From Numida meleagris (taxonomy: Eukaryota; Chordata; Aves; Galliformes; Numididae), in NCBI RefSeq assembly GCF_002078875.1, contig NC_034411.1:1902637-1966636 (forward strand): a stretch of 64,000 nucleotides of DNA, read 5' to 3'. Both the position numbers and the translations under genes were made by a program. Positions 11,160-23,769 of this stretch are shown here, piece after piece (the first letter of the stretch is position 1; each line of letters begins with the position of its first letter). The notes under the pieces are model-generated. The model was not told where the DNA came from. It saw only the letters and a list, made by a program, of their open reading frames with translations, and ran no database searches.

Positions 11160-14100
11160 ATTTGCTTTTGCTTCCCAAGAATTGCAGCGTGACCGCGTTT
11201 TCTCGTCTCACGCCGGTCTTGAGATTATATAACAGATTACGCAAAATTATAATGACGATCTCATCTATGCACGCTGTAATTATGGTACAGAGTTTCCTGC
11301 ACACACACACACAGCTTCTGCAGTATCTGCAGAGCCGACAGCTCTGCTCGAAGGTGCGGAGTAGGAAAGGTGCAGATTGATATCTGGCAGTACCTATGCG
11401 CAAGAGAGAGATCTTACTTAATGGGAAAAGGGATCTGGAAATATATTTCTCTTCCTTTGGAGGAATTTGTTTTGCTTTATCTCCACGGGTAGAAAAAAAT
11501 TATAGGAAGGAACGGTGAATTACGCTGAAAAAAAAATACATCTACTCCATTTATCAGTTTGCCATTACGTTTCCTATCTGCGGGGTTACGAAGATTTAGA
11601 ACATTTCCAAAAGTTTCGGATCTAATCTGCGCTTCGTGCAGCCTATGGTTTGTGTGCAGGACCTGCCACCGCATGCCAGCTAAAAATGAGCGTCAATTAA
11701 TAATACAAAAACTCTCTTCCTTCCTTATTTCCGCACTCTCGTACCGTAACGGATAAAACTACGGCGGGTGAGAATTTTCCATTCCTAACAGGTTTTATTC
11801 TAGAGCACCAAAGCTTCCCCGAACAGAGCTGCTTTTCCCAATGGCAATTTACGCACCCATTTAAAACATAAAGAATATTCAGCATTTCGAGACCTGCTTT
11901 TCCTTCGACCCACATCAGCCAGTAGAAACAATCGCAAACCCAGTCAGAGTGACTGCGCCGTGTTGTTTGTGCTGTTCCAAATTAGAAATCATTTGAAACC
12001 AGAAGTAGGAGGGTGCTGTTTTTTCTTTTTCTTTACTGTTTCCTACAGCGTGAGAAGTAACCGAAAAACATCCACCCTTGTGACACAACAGAATCCATCA
12101 GCTCTTTTCTTGCCGAGCTACCTGAGCAGCCGTGTCGTCTCTGCAGAAATGCCCGAGTGGGGGTTCCTGTTTAAAAGCATATTGTACTTATCAATAAAAT
12201 GAAATGGCTTCGAAAACAATTTGAGCTAAGAATTGCCATCTGCTCAGAGCGTGTGTGCGTTAGGGGGGGGGGGAACAGAAAGTAACTGCATATATTTTCT
12301 CACCTTTCTTTTTTTTTTTTTTTATAGTAACATAAACAATACTCCAGCACACCATAAACCTCTGGCTGTATGAAAGGCACCGGCTCAGTTCGTCGTACCT
12401 TAGCTCAGGACTTTGTCCGCGTTGTTAATCACCCCTTCTTCTCCCTAGCTGCAGAAGTGGCACAGAACTCTTTTTTTTTCCCATTAAGCGGGGTGTCCTT
12501 TTTTAATTTCAGACATTAAAAGCCTGATCCATCTTCCCATGTGACAGTGCTGAAACATTCCTGGATGGACAACCACCCCGAGGTCTGCATGTGCCTGCCC
12601 CGAGACACCAGCCGACAGCGCAGCGGCCTGCAGAGCCTCTTCTGCTCTACACTGTATCCAGCACTAAGGCATATTGCCTCAGTGCTTGTGATGCAGCCCC
12701 CTCCCGTGAGAGCTGTGTGCATCCCAGTGAGGCCAGCTCCAGGTGCTGGGAGGCCTCTGCTCACCCCAGGGGAAGGCATGGCCCTGGCAGCCCTGCCTGG
12801 CTCCGGCAGCCCTCCCTGCCAGCACCGCCGCTGCCCGTGGCAGGGCTCGCTGCACAACAAGAGCACGAAATAACAGCTTGTTTCTTCCTACTTAGCCGGA
12901 GTTAGTTCTTTGCTGTCATCTACCTTTGTGCAGCTGGGAGCCCTGACTTTTGTAACCTGTTTATTCCAGTTCTTGCTCAGCTAACCAACCCAAACGCTGC
13001 TCCTAGCAGCTACGGAGAGGAGGGGAGAGCCTTCTGGGAGCACGCAGACTGGAGCTGGGTTTCACAGGAGCGCTAGGGAGGGAGCTGTGAGCTGTTACAG
13101 GCCCGCCCCACACAAGGAGCGTGTGTTTCACGTGGCCAGTTTGCAAAGCATAAATTGTCCTCCGCTGCCCAACGTCTGACACTTCCTGCTCTCTGAAAGA
13201 CCGATTTGTTAAAAGCACTATTCCGAAAAGGGAGTGCAAGGGGCAGATCTCGTGCTCCCTTGGGACTTGGCTGGAGTGTAAATACAATGTAAGGGAAGAA
13301 GGAAAGGCAAATACGGTGGCATTAGATAGGCCTGCACCCCTCACGTTTTGATTTCCATCGTGCTCCCATTAGGGCCGGGACCAGCAAGCTGCCTCAAGAG
13401 TTACATGCAGAGCACACAAGCTCTTTGCAATAGCTGCAGCACAGCACGCGCTGGGTGCTTTGCACCTCACATCCACAGCCCTCTGTAGCAATAGGATTCA
13501 AATCCCCCGTCCTCCATCACTAATACAAATGAAATACCGGAGCGGAAGATTGAACATCGTGGCTTGACAGAGTGTGTCATGTCTCACACAAGAAGAAATG
13601 CCACGAGTGCATGATCAAAAATAGCTGCCTAGCTCAGTGGCAAAAGGTTTCAAAGGTGAAATGCATGTTCTGGGAAGAGGTGAGCCTGAGCCCTTAAACC
13701 AGCTCCATATGAGAGCAGCGCGAGGCCAAGCCATATGGCAGGACTAATTGCTGTGCTGAGAAAAACATACAGTTCTATGAGACTCCCAGATTTTCTTTCT
13801 TTTTTTTTTTTTTTTTCCTGTTACATTGTGCAGAAGTAAGCAAAGCGCCCGAGCCGAGAAGCTGCTGCAGCAGGGCACTGCCACGCAGGAAACTGCTGCT
13901 GCTGTCCTCTGCAGGGTTTGTCCACTCTAAGACTTAGACAGGCTTATTCTTGGGTATTAAAACACCTCCAGGCTGAGTTCGAGTGGGGGAAGGTAGCTCC
14001 ATTTGCAAGTACACGTGGGAAATCACATATTTTTTATCTAGTTATCTATTTTTAACCAGCTATAATGTAGGAACAAAGGGAGTTTTATTGGTTTTAGAGG

Positions 14101-16080
14101 CTCACATGCCTGTTCTTGTATCACAGGAATGATAGAACCTCTTCCAGGTCATGAATCTGCAGCATGAGAACAGGGACTTCGGAGACTTTGTAAAGAAACA
14201 ACTTAGATACCTCACTGCTTTCCTAAAGCCACGTGGGTTTGTCTCAAACAAATGACAGCTCTGTCTGACAGCACGTATCAGAGCCAGGCACAGTTTGACA
14301 GGCAGGGTTCTGCACCCCAAGGTGCCTGCCAGAGGCGGGCAGGGCTCCTTTCCTCCAGCAGCAAAGCATTTCAGCAGTGCTGGCTGCTGGAAGGGGCCCC
14401 TCCTTTGGCCATCTGAAAAGCAGCGCGTTCACCAGGGGGTGGGCACAGCTGTTGGTGCTGGTGGCTTTTTCAGTCTGTCCTGACCTCGCCTCTTCAGGAA
14501 AGGGAAGAGCCAGAGAGGGTGAAAAGTGCATATGAAAGTGCCCCTATTTTACAAAGCAGTCTGCAATATAGATGCATCTGATAAGCATGGTATGGCACTC
14601 TAAGGGAGATGCAAACAAAGCGGAGGGACTGTCATTAGGGAACCACACGCAACAGGTATTTTCTTCTGCGTGAATGGCCGCGCTATTTACACAAGGACGG
14701 ATATTGCCAGCTCCTCACTGCTGCTCCATCTCCTCATGCACATGCAACCGAAGGGAGAGTTAGAACTGACTCCAAAAGGCTTGTTACAGCTGCAGATGCT
14801 GGGGTCAGAAATGTATGTAATGCTTGCTTTGTGCAGCAACTGCTCAAAAGCATTGCCGCCACCTGTGGGAAAACAGGAGCTTGAGGAGGCTGCCAAGAGC
14901 CTGATCCCAAGCAGAACTCTGGGGGAAGGTGTGAGGAGGTGTGTCAGCTACAACATCTCCAAAGCCACTACTCCAACAGGTGGCCCCGATGCCATTCTCT
15001 TTGAGGAGGCACAGGTTCTGGGGTATCCTCTTCCTCCTGAGATCAGGCTGATGGTGGAGGGAGACAGAGGAGGAAAATGTACGGTGCCACTGCCGGTGCC
15101 ATGGCTGTTCTGCAGATAGCACAAGGACTTTGCTCCACAGGACTGTCCATCTGGCACCATTCCTGAGCAATAAAAGCTCGCCCACAAAGTATTTTACTGC
15201 AAACAGCCTGTGTAATGAATACCTTAATACTCCTGTAGCTAGACAACAATACCACAAATGGTAATTACTCTAAACATACCCGCTCCATGAAAAGAACTCA
15301 AGTTCACATACCTGCTCCTTCAGCCAGCAGGAGCCAGGGCCCCACAGAGGCAGGGTGACTCCTTGTGTCGCTCTCTGGGATTCCCTGGGCTACTCCAAGC
15401 ATTTTTTCCAAAAGCCAAGGTACCCCAAAGCCCTGCGGTGAGCACAAAGGCAGTGAGCTGGCAGGCACTCTCAGAAAGAAAAGAGATGCTCATGCATGGG
15501 TGCGTGCATGCATGGATGTGTGGGGTCAGGCATCAAATGCTCTAAGCCTAGGGTTCTGCACCTACCACTTTCCTAAACCTTTCTCCAATGTCTGCATAGA
15601 TTCTTTCCTCATCTTCATCTACTTTAAAACAAAACAAAACTGGGCGACTGAAACAGCCTTGAGAGCCAGACACTATCTGTGATTCCTTCAGCGCACATCA
15701 TGCATAAGAGCAATAGCTGAGCTTGTGAGATATCTGGGGAAAAAAAAGCCTGCATTTTGTGAGATTGGAATTCAGTTACCAGAGTGCTACTTAAAATAAG
15801 GGATACGGGCAGAAATTTGAAAATGTGACTTAAAATTACCTCCTGATCTGCACTCTTGTCCCTGCAGTGTCCTCTGCTTGGGCAAACATACAGCAGGCAG
15901 GCTGGAGACAGCAGAGGGCGAGGTGCTCTGTGGGTCTATTCTAACCTCGGAATTCCAGGTTTGGATTTTGTTTGTTGAAAATCAGATTCCCCTCTTTGAA
16001 AGAGCCTTTTTTGAAAACGACCGTTTATCACATGATTGTGAAATAATTAATGAAACCTGGTGTATGTGAGCATTGTACCT
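11160..16080. other. Intergenic DNA without recognisable genes
   Basis: AT-richer DNA with only short open frames. The largest, 14670-15119 plus (149 codons), has no recognisable domain and is overlapped by several frames on the other strand. Simple runs include CA at about 11300-11313, G at about 12266, T at about 12309-12325 and T at about 13799-13816. No CR1 or other interspersed repeat was recognised. Confidence 0.5.
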
Positions 16081-17340
16081 AAGAAGGCCTACGCTACCTC
16101 AGAGAGAAAGAGCATTGTGAGGGGCTTCTCCTGTTTGCTTTTTAGCACAGCACATTCAATCATTCCACAGCATTTTATATAATTTATCAATTAATACTGC
16201 TACCTGACACCTAAAATGAAAGCAGTATCAATTCATAACCTCATTCTAGTCCCAATCACCAGTACTCTCTTTCAAATGCAGTGTATCTTCCACTAAACTT
16301 ACAAGCCTTTTTCATGAAAGCAAGCGCTGTTTACTTTATGTGGCTGTATCAGTGAGCTAAATATTTATTGCAAGCTCAAAGCATTCACTGGCCTCATTTT
16401 CTCTAGTTGATGCATTCAGATTAATAAACCAGTTTCCTAGTTAAAGTGAAAAGAGAATTCAGAAATGTTTAGCATGAAGTGAAAAAAGAAGCAAGAAAAT
16501 GACTAACAGACACCAGAATGCTGCATATTTGTTTCATCCTGTCAATTATTTTTAAAGAATTCCCTGTTTATGGAGAAAAAAAATTTAAAAGACTGGGACC
16601 TTTAAATAAAGATGCCCACAAACGCCTGTTTCTTCATTTTTCCTCATTTTGGAGAAAGTGGATACTGCGCAGGGTTTTTTTTCCCCCTTTTACTTAACTA
16701 TTATGCCTTTACCAGTGCTGAAAAAAGTCATATTTCAAGGGCCACAGAATAAACCTGCATCATGAGTTTATGACTCTACACGGTGTGTTTATGAAGCCAA
16801 ATACTCATCAGCATGTGCAGCATTAGGAAATCACGAATATCCAGCGATCTCAGCAGCCATGTGTAACGTTGCATAGGTAAGAGTTACTCCCAGGCAGGGA
16901 TGGCTCCAAGTAAACACTTTAGGAGGCTTAGACCTGGAGATAATTTCAATTTGTTTGTAACCGGTCATGAACACACAATCACCTATTGAAAGTGCCTGGC
17001 TTAGAGTGCAGACAGATGGAGAGCACAGAGGTTAGTACAGCCAAGCCTCAGACTGACCTTTGTAGAGAGAATTAAATCACTCTGACCTTGTTGCGAAGTC
17101 TAAATTATATCCATAGACCTCAAATAATACATTGCTGCCCTCTTTTTATCAGCCTTCTTACCTCGAGGGTATCTTGTTTGCTAACTACTAATGTTAAATT
17201 GCAGCGTTTATGCTTGCATTTGTGACCTTAGTGGACATCTTGTCACATTTTTCATGAACACTTAGAAAAATAGAGAGAATGTATAAAACTAAAGTCTCGT
17301 TTCACTTGGGCGTAAAATAAACGTGAATAGGAAAAGAAAT
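16080..17340. other. AT-rich repeat-free block, possible conserved non-coding DNA
   Basis: This stretch has almost no CpG, no recognisable repeat and few open frames. It is dense in ATTA, TAAT, AATTA and TGACC-like words. Such blocks near developmental genes are often conserved enhancers, but conservation cannot be seen from one sequence. Confidence 0.25.
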
Positions 17341-17605
17341 CTGTTTCAGTCAGAGGGCACGGAACACAATAGTCATTGTATAATTCCAAGCTTCAGTATC
17401 ATCCATAACCTATCATGTGGACAGCCCAGAAAGAAGAGCAGCGCCATGTAACAGGATTTCCAGTATCTCAGCGGCACCTTTTCTCCTCAGATGGTTTTAA
17501 TGCTTCGGGATTTTTTCTAACTCAGACTAACACTAAGAGCAGCATAACCCATGAGGCACCTGCTAGTGCTGGTAAGGCAGGCGTGAGCAGCAGCAGGGCC
17601 GCGGT

Positions 17606-17826
17606 GCAGGCCGGGCTCTGAGTGCTGGGCTGCTGTGCAGGCCAGGCTCTGGGCGCTGGGCCACGGTGCAGGCCGGGCTCTGGGTGCTGGGCTGCTGTGC
17701 AGGCCGGGCTCTGGGTGCTGGGCTGCGGTGCAGGCCGGGCTCTGGGTGCTGGGCTGTTGTGCAGGCTGGGCTCTGAGTGCTGGGCCGCTGTGCAGGCCGG
17801 GCTCTCAGCACTGGGCTGCGGTGCCC
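17606..17826. repeat. 31-bp minisatellite, about seven copies
   Basis: A GC-rich unit starting GCAGGCCGGGCTCTGGGTGC recurs every 31 bp, at 17606, 17637, 17668, 17699, 17730, 17761 and 17792, with a partial copy at 17823. Copies differ by a few substitutions, including GGGTGC/GAGTGC and GCTGT/GCGGT. Because 31 is not a multiple of three, every frame cycles through all three readings. The array is open for long stretches on both strands, which explains the open frames at 17563-17811 minus and 17622-17997 plus. No spacers vary between units, so it is not a CRISPR-like array. Confidence 0.97.
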
Positions 17827-17829
17827 GTA

Positions 17830-20800
17830 GCAGCAGAGGAGCCCGGTGGAGGAGCAGCAGAACTGCAGCCCTTCCCTTGGGCTGAAGGCCTGGCCCTGCC
17901 TGTTGCGGTTTACGGCTTCACCTCAACCCGACCAGGATGTGCTCGGGAAAAAAAAAAGAAAAAAAAAGAAGTCCAAGTTCAGGATGCTTCTTTCTAAGTG
18001 TCTTCTTCCTAAGGTGCGCTGGAGTTCCTTCTTTAAAAAAAAAAACAACAACAACAACAAAAAAAAGCTTTCCTCCTTTGCAATTATTTTGATATTTTGG
18101 CTCTGTGACTGCCTTTCTTTGTAATCAGGAGCAAGCTTTGCCAAGGCCCTCCATGGGGAACGCTCCTTGAATCTCCCCGTGGAAGGGGCTGGGCCTGCCC
18201 TACAGCCCCCCACAGGGCCAGCAGCATGCGGCAGAGCAGGGAGTGCTGCCTGAGGCAGGGTGAGCTGCCCAGCGGTTCTTCCACCCATGGGGATCACAGC
18301 TGCCCCTACAAGATGCCTCCATGCCACGCTTGGCACCGTCCCCCTCGCCGACCTCCAGCAGCTCTCTAAGCCGACAAAAAAACGCCCACCTCTTGCTGCG
18401 ACGGTGTTCGGAGTGCTCAGCAAGCTGGAGCGAGTAACTGAAGGGAGAGCTGAGCACCAGAAGCGGCAAGCAACAAGACCCCACAGCTGCAGGGTGGAGA
18501 AGAGAGCAAACCAGTGCAGTACTGATGTGGATCAGCTACAGAACCACACTGTTAGATTTAGCTGCTATTGAGGGTTAACTTTGGCACAGGAGCAGCTGAA
18601 ATGCTTGAACGTGATGCTTTCTCCCAGCTTTGCTCTGCAATACGAGCAAAAAAAACCCAGAATTCTGTTCCTTATGTCACCTAGGGCCTGCCCTCCAAGG
18701 TGGGCTGCAATGGTAAAAATCCTTCACACGCCGTGTTCTTACAGTAGCATTTGTATGTTAAACTAAAAAAATAACAGCCTTAAAATATTGCCTCTTCCCT
18801 GATTTTCAAAGTAGGTGCAGCATGGTGAACAGCATCCCAAACTGCCCGCTATTAACCCTGCAGCAGCTTCATTTTTTAACCCTGAAGTGAGTTCAGCATC
18901 TCATGTGTCACTGCTGATACAGGCAGCAACCATCCCTGCTGGTGTCACTTGCACCAAGGAAACCTGTCCTCAGAAACTAAGGACTGCTTGGTCAGAAGCA
19001 CCAGCCTTGGACACAGGAAGTCACAACTGTGTGTGATGGAAACCGTATGGTGTTATTTTACTGAGGCTTCATTAGATCCAAAGCCTGCGGATTCTATTGA
19101 GAACGACATAGAGTTAACCTACTTGAAAAGGCAGAAGTGCAAACAGCCCATGGGGGTGTGCTCTTCGCATTTTTTTGCCTGCAAATGTACTAGAAATTCC
19201 CCTAAAGGGAAGTTCCACGCTTCCAAATGCACACTGCAGATTGAGAACACTGAGGTGTGTATTTCCAGCAGATTCCTCTCGATATTTTTAAGGACTTTCA
19301 AATAAATAGATTCCTGTATTTCTAGGGACGGGCTACAAAAGCGGCCAGTCAGGGCCTGTCGAATCCCCCAAGCTCCAGGTTGCTGCTGTTGTTGCTGCCA
19401 CAAAGCAAGTGCTTGGGGTGGCTGCTGCAGCCTGTATTGGAAAAGCAGCTCCCTTCTGGCAGCAGCAGTCATTCTCCACCTTCCAACCTGACAGTTGTGG
19501 GGTCACCAAGCCTGGTCCCAAGCTCTCAGGGCTGAGGCAGCAAAATTCAGTCTTGCCAATGCCGCTGAGAAGTCTTGCTCCGGCTCTGACCCCAGTACTC
19601 TTAGCTGTTCCTCTTCTGGTGTGTGGTTCCCGTGTGGTTCTCTGCAGGGTGTGCGGAGCGAGGAACAGAGCCCCAAGGAATGATATATCTGTACATATCT
19701 GTGCCAGCCCAGCCGTGGAAGAGACGGTCACAGGAAGGAAAGGATACAGAATAAAAGCAGGCTAGGAGAAAAGGTCCATGTCTTAGAAATCATTTAATAT
19801 TCCAGGGCTGTGAGCTTCAAAAAATCGAGCTGGATCTAAACAGTCATACAGGAAATAATGAGTAAGAACCACTACTTACTTCCTTTGGCTACACAAAGCA
19901 AGAAACAAAGCAATAATCACACTGTTTTATTCTGTGATCTGATTGCTGCGTTACCTTATTTCCCGGAGACTATTCCTCTGCATACCACAACATGCCTGTC
20001 AAGATGTGGATTTACAGGTTACGCTGTAGTTGAACCTGCTAGTTTTCAGCTCCATTTACTTGTTGGTACATGCCTAGCAGAGTTGCAGTCCAGATTAGGA
20101 AACATTTGTTTATGCCCCAAAATCCCCAACATATTTTTCCAGCTCTGCTCCCTGTGCTGGGTTTCATCCCACCAGCTCTCTGCTAGTCAGCTCCCACACT
20201 GTTTCCTGGTATAAAATTGATTAGAAGCAGCATGAAATGTCATTGGGTTGACCCTCGGGAGGCTGGGCCCAAAAATAACAGGCGGGAAAAGTGGCCTTTT
20301 GATTAAACTTTCAATTGCCAAAAAACCTGTGCATTTCCCCTCACCATGCATGTGTGCACATATTGTAAGCCAAGAGAATTCTACAAGAGATGGAGACACC
20401 ACAGTGGCTTTAGCACAGACCTGTTCTCAGCAGCGTTAGTGCTGCTGAAGACAGCAGGACTCTTGCCATCAGCTTCAGTGGCGGCAAGAGAAGGGTCCTT
20501 TGTTCCACTTCGTATTTCACATCTCTTTCTTCCCGGTGCCTCTCGGCTGTTAGCAGAGAGAGAATGTGAAAGCACAGTGCAGCAGGCCCAGGATGGCTGC
20601 TCGTGACTGCAGAGCTGGTGTTGGGGGGTGGCAGCATCTTGGGAAAGCAACACAGGTTTTCAGGCATTCTATAGAGCCCATGCTAACGTGTTTTCTGGGT
20701 AGTGTTAGGTACGTGTTGCTTGTACTTTTCCAAGAGGGGAACGTCAGCGTCAGCAATACCCAAGAAGCTCTTCTGGCAGGGTCCTGGGAAATCCAGGTGC

Positions 20801-22280
20801 TGCTCCAATGAGACAAAAAAGCCACATGGAGTTTTAGTGGGAAAAAATGTGGCAAAGGAAGAAGCATGGCCTCATGCACGCCTATGCTGATATGAACATC
20901 TGATACTATGCGCGTAATTTACATATTCATATATTTATATGTCAGACTGCTCCCATTTCTGAGCCTCATGACCGAACTTGCTGCAGAATAGCCAGATGCA
21001 AAGAAATGAGGGAAGGAGGGAACAGCAGATTTTGGAATCCAAATTTCCAGGCCTCAGCAGATTTGCCATGGTCGTGTTTGTGTATATTTTTTACTTTCTC
21101 CTCGAACTTCCAGGTTACACCGAGCCCCTGGTATACACAACATCCCTGCTTGGGATCGGTTTCAAAGCAGCTTGTCTCAGGGTCAAAGCACACATGTTTG
21201 TAATATTTGCAGGTTCAACATTTAGAGCTCCTCTCTAAGCCAGGTGAGATCAGTGGTATAGAGAGACAGGCCATGAGCATACAACAACCCTCTCACTGCC
21301 TCCTGGGCAGCCCAACGCTGTCTGAGGCCAGAACCTGGCTCTGCAGGGCTCTACCTGGGCCACAGCAGCATCCTGTGGTTACTTTGTCACATGAGCAAAG
21401 CCACTGTCAGTCTTTTTAGGTCTAGAGATGAACTATAAGAGACAGGTGTTACAACAAATAACGACCACTTCTTATTCTGAAAATAGGGCTGGAAATGAGC
21501 CAGTGAGAACTATGGTGACAGAAATTCATCTTGCCTTCTCTTGCTCACACTTCTCTTTCTCTCCTTTTCAGAGGATATAGGAACCTTTTTGTCTCAACCC
21601 CAATAGCAGTTCCTCTAAACTTATGAAGGACAGCTCTACTGCTACGCTATTGCTTTTTTTAACATTTCCTACCCCCCCCCCCCACAATTCAGCCTCTGAG
21701 TTTGCAACGTGTATAATAAATTGGAAAAAAAAAAAGTTCCTGAAATCTTTCTCAAATAATTCTCGAGGATTATCAAATCCATTACTGAAATGATATTTGG
21801 GAAGCGATGGAAGGAAAGAAGAGAATTCACAAGGGCCTGGTAAGGCATATCTGTCTTGAGCGGGGAGCCAGGGCTTGGCCAGTGATGTACAGTGTACCCG
21901 CATGGAACCTGGACACTCACAGCAATTTAAGGTGATATCTTGGTCAGCAAGTGGACACCCCAAATACGCGGCGGTTTAAGATGGGGATTGTGAGAAGCAG
22001 ACATCCACAGAAACCCGAATCACATTCTAAGGCTGTTGTTTAACATTCTAGGTAAGTAAGGTAGAGAATAGAAAGAATAAGAATTATCTTAAAATCCCTG
22101 CTAAATCATGCCCTGCTTTCTCAAGGCAACCTCGAGCTTTAGTAGTTCAGACAGATTCTCTAGCTGACAATTAATATTAATGGGTAGATTTCACAATGTG
22201 GCATTATCACACTGTGAGATGGGTGGGCATACCATCTGGGTTTTGGCAGGTATTAGATGTAATCAAAGGGATTACTTGGC
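17830..22280. other. Intergenic DNA without recognisable genes
   Basis: Only short and overlapping open frames are present. A-rich and AAC simple repeats lie at about 17949-17970 and 18037-18066. A C-run lies at about 21673-21686 and an A-run at about 21725-21736. No interspersed repeat was recognised. Confidence 0.45.
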
Positions 22281-23010
22281 TCGGGGAGAAATGGAAAACC
22301 TTGGGCTTGTTTAGTCTTTCTTCTTTTGTTTGGATGCAGCTCTAGGTGTACTTAACTATTTTCCCCTTGTCCTTTGTTTCTCGTGATGAGCGTTTCTGAG
22401 TTTACATGGGAAACGAGAGGCGGATACCAAAGCAATTGTATTAGTTGGAGTCTGAACCGATCTGCCTTATAGCCTTTCTCTTTCTCATGCAATGTTGTTT
22501 TGGGATCGATTGTCAGCTCGTTTAGGGGCCTCGCTTTCGCGTCTTAGAAGGTTAAGCGGCGTATTTAAACGGCGAGGGATTTAAAGAGAAAACACATTTA
22601 GATAATCAACCAACCAGACCTTTTTCGAGTCGAGCCGAAGAAATTAGGTGCGTGAACAGATAAAGGCGCAGAAAAAAAAAAATAAAAATAGACTTTGTAC
22701 TTTTCTTTCCGCAAAGCAAATACGAAGTGCCAACTTTCCGGGCCGGGTGGGAAATTCCTCTCCCTCCCTCTCCCTCCTCCCAGCCCAGCCCAGCCAGCCC
22801 CGAGCACCAGCGCTACTGACGAGGGGAGGTTTCGTTTTAAACTTTAGGAAAGCTATCGATTCGGCAGCCTTTCTTTCCCGCCTGTCTGTGCCCCAGCTGA
22901 CTGTAGCTAAGTAATCCTCATCAATCTGTGGTAATGCAGGACCGTGTTTATTGCTGTAGTAGTTAAGTTGTTGTTAATTTTACACTAAATGGTTGTTATG
23001 ATGATGAATG
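22280..23010. promoter_or_regulatory. Possible regulatory block next to a CpG island
   Basis: This repeat-free stretch contains a SOX-like CCTTTGTTTC word near 22371, paired TTTAAA words near 22563-22580, a run of CAGCCCAGCC repeats near 22780, and AT-rich DNA with TAATCCTCATCAATC near 22912. It leads into the CpG island at 23290. Function is inferred from position and motif content only. Confidence 0.25.
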
Positions 23011-23146
23011 AGTAGCTCAGGCTGCCACCCAGGGGACTTCAGCCCATACAGCCAACAAGAGCGAGATCGCAAGGGGAAGAAGGGAAGAAGAGCAGGGAAG
23101 AGCCAAGGACCACAGTCAGAAACTTTTTTCAGGACTTTTAAAAAAA

Positions 23147-23219
23147 GGGGGGATGGGGGGGGGGGGAGTTCGGAAGAAAAGGGGAAAAAAAAAAAGAAAA
23201 AGAAAAAGAAAAAGGAAGG
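23147..23219. repeat. G-run followed by A-rich AAAAAG repeat
   Basis: Two runs of six and twelve G, separated by AT, are followed by an A-rich purine tract with AAAAAG units. The tract is all purine on the plus strand over most of its length. Confidence 0.9.
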
Positions 23220-23289
23220 AGCTGATCGACTGCTTCGTGTTTGAATTTGTACGCCGTGGGGTAACAGGAGCTGCCCGAGTGTTAACCGT

Positions 23290-23700
23290 GGTTCTTTCAC
23301 ACATCGGCTGGAATGAAAGGGAGGATGAAAGCACAACCCGGTGTCGCGTCGCGGCCTGGCCCAGCAGCGGCATGGATCCTGCCCGAGGATGCCCTGCTGC
23401 GCGCCCCGCAGAACCCCGACCTTCCCGGGCTGTCCCGCGGAGGAACGCGCTCCGGTCCCGCGGCCCGGCCCCGCCGCTGCCAGCCTTTGTCCCGAGGCGC
23501 TGTCCGCTGGCGGACGGCGCCCCCGTGCGGCCGCGGCGCGGTACTGCAGGCCGGGAGGCGGCGGGCGGGGAGCGGAGCGGCTCCCGCGGCTGCGGAACGT
23601 TCCTCGGAGGTGGAGCTCGGAGAGAGCAGCGCGGGGCGGAGGGGAGAGCGCCCCAAAGCCCGAGTGGCTGCAGGCCCCGCTGCAGAGGAAAGCCCTCCTC
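23290..23700. promoter_or_regulatory. CpG-island-like block
   Basis: Dense CpG and high GC over about 400 bp. Overlapping open frames (23153-23770 and 23313-23756 plus, 23297-23743 minus) are Arg/Pro/Ala-rich with no domain. It is the rightmost CpG-rich block in the window, and everything after it is AT-rich. Confidence 0.55.
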
Positions 23701-23769
23701 CCATCGCCTTCTTGCTTTTAATGTTATCAGTGTACTGCCCCATGCCGGGTTACTAGAGAGAAATTGTTA

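Noticed and set aside
10523..11380. 285-codon frame in the third CpG island
   Set aside because: Low-complexity Ser/Leu/Arg/Pro sequence with an equally long frame on the other strand; typical of GC-rich DNA.
14670..15119. 149-codon open frame as a gene
   Set aside because: No recognisable domain, several long frames on the opposite strand, no clear splice or promoter context. Chance is sufficient.
17606..17826. CRISPR-like array
   Set aside because: Units are contiguous without unique spacers, and the genome is vertebrate. It is a minisatellite.
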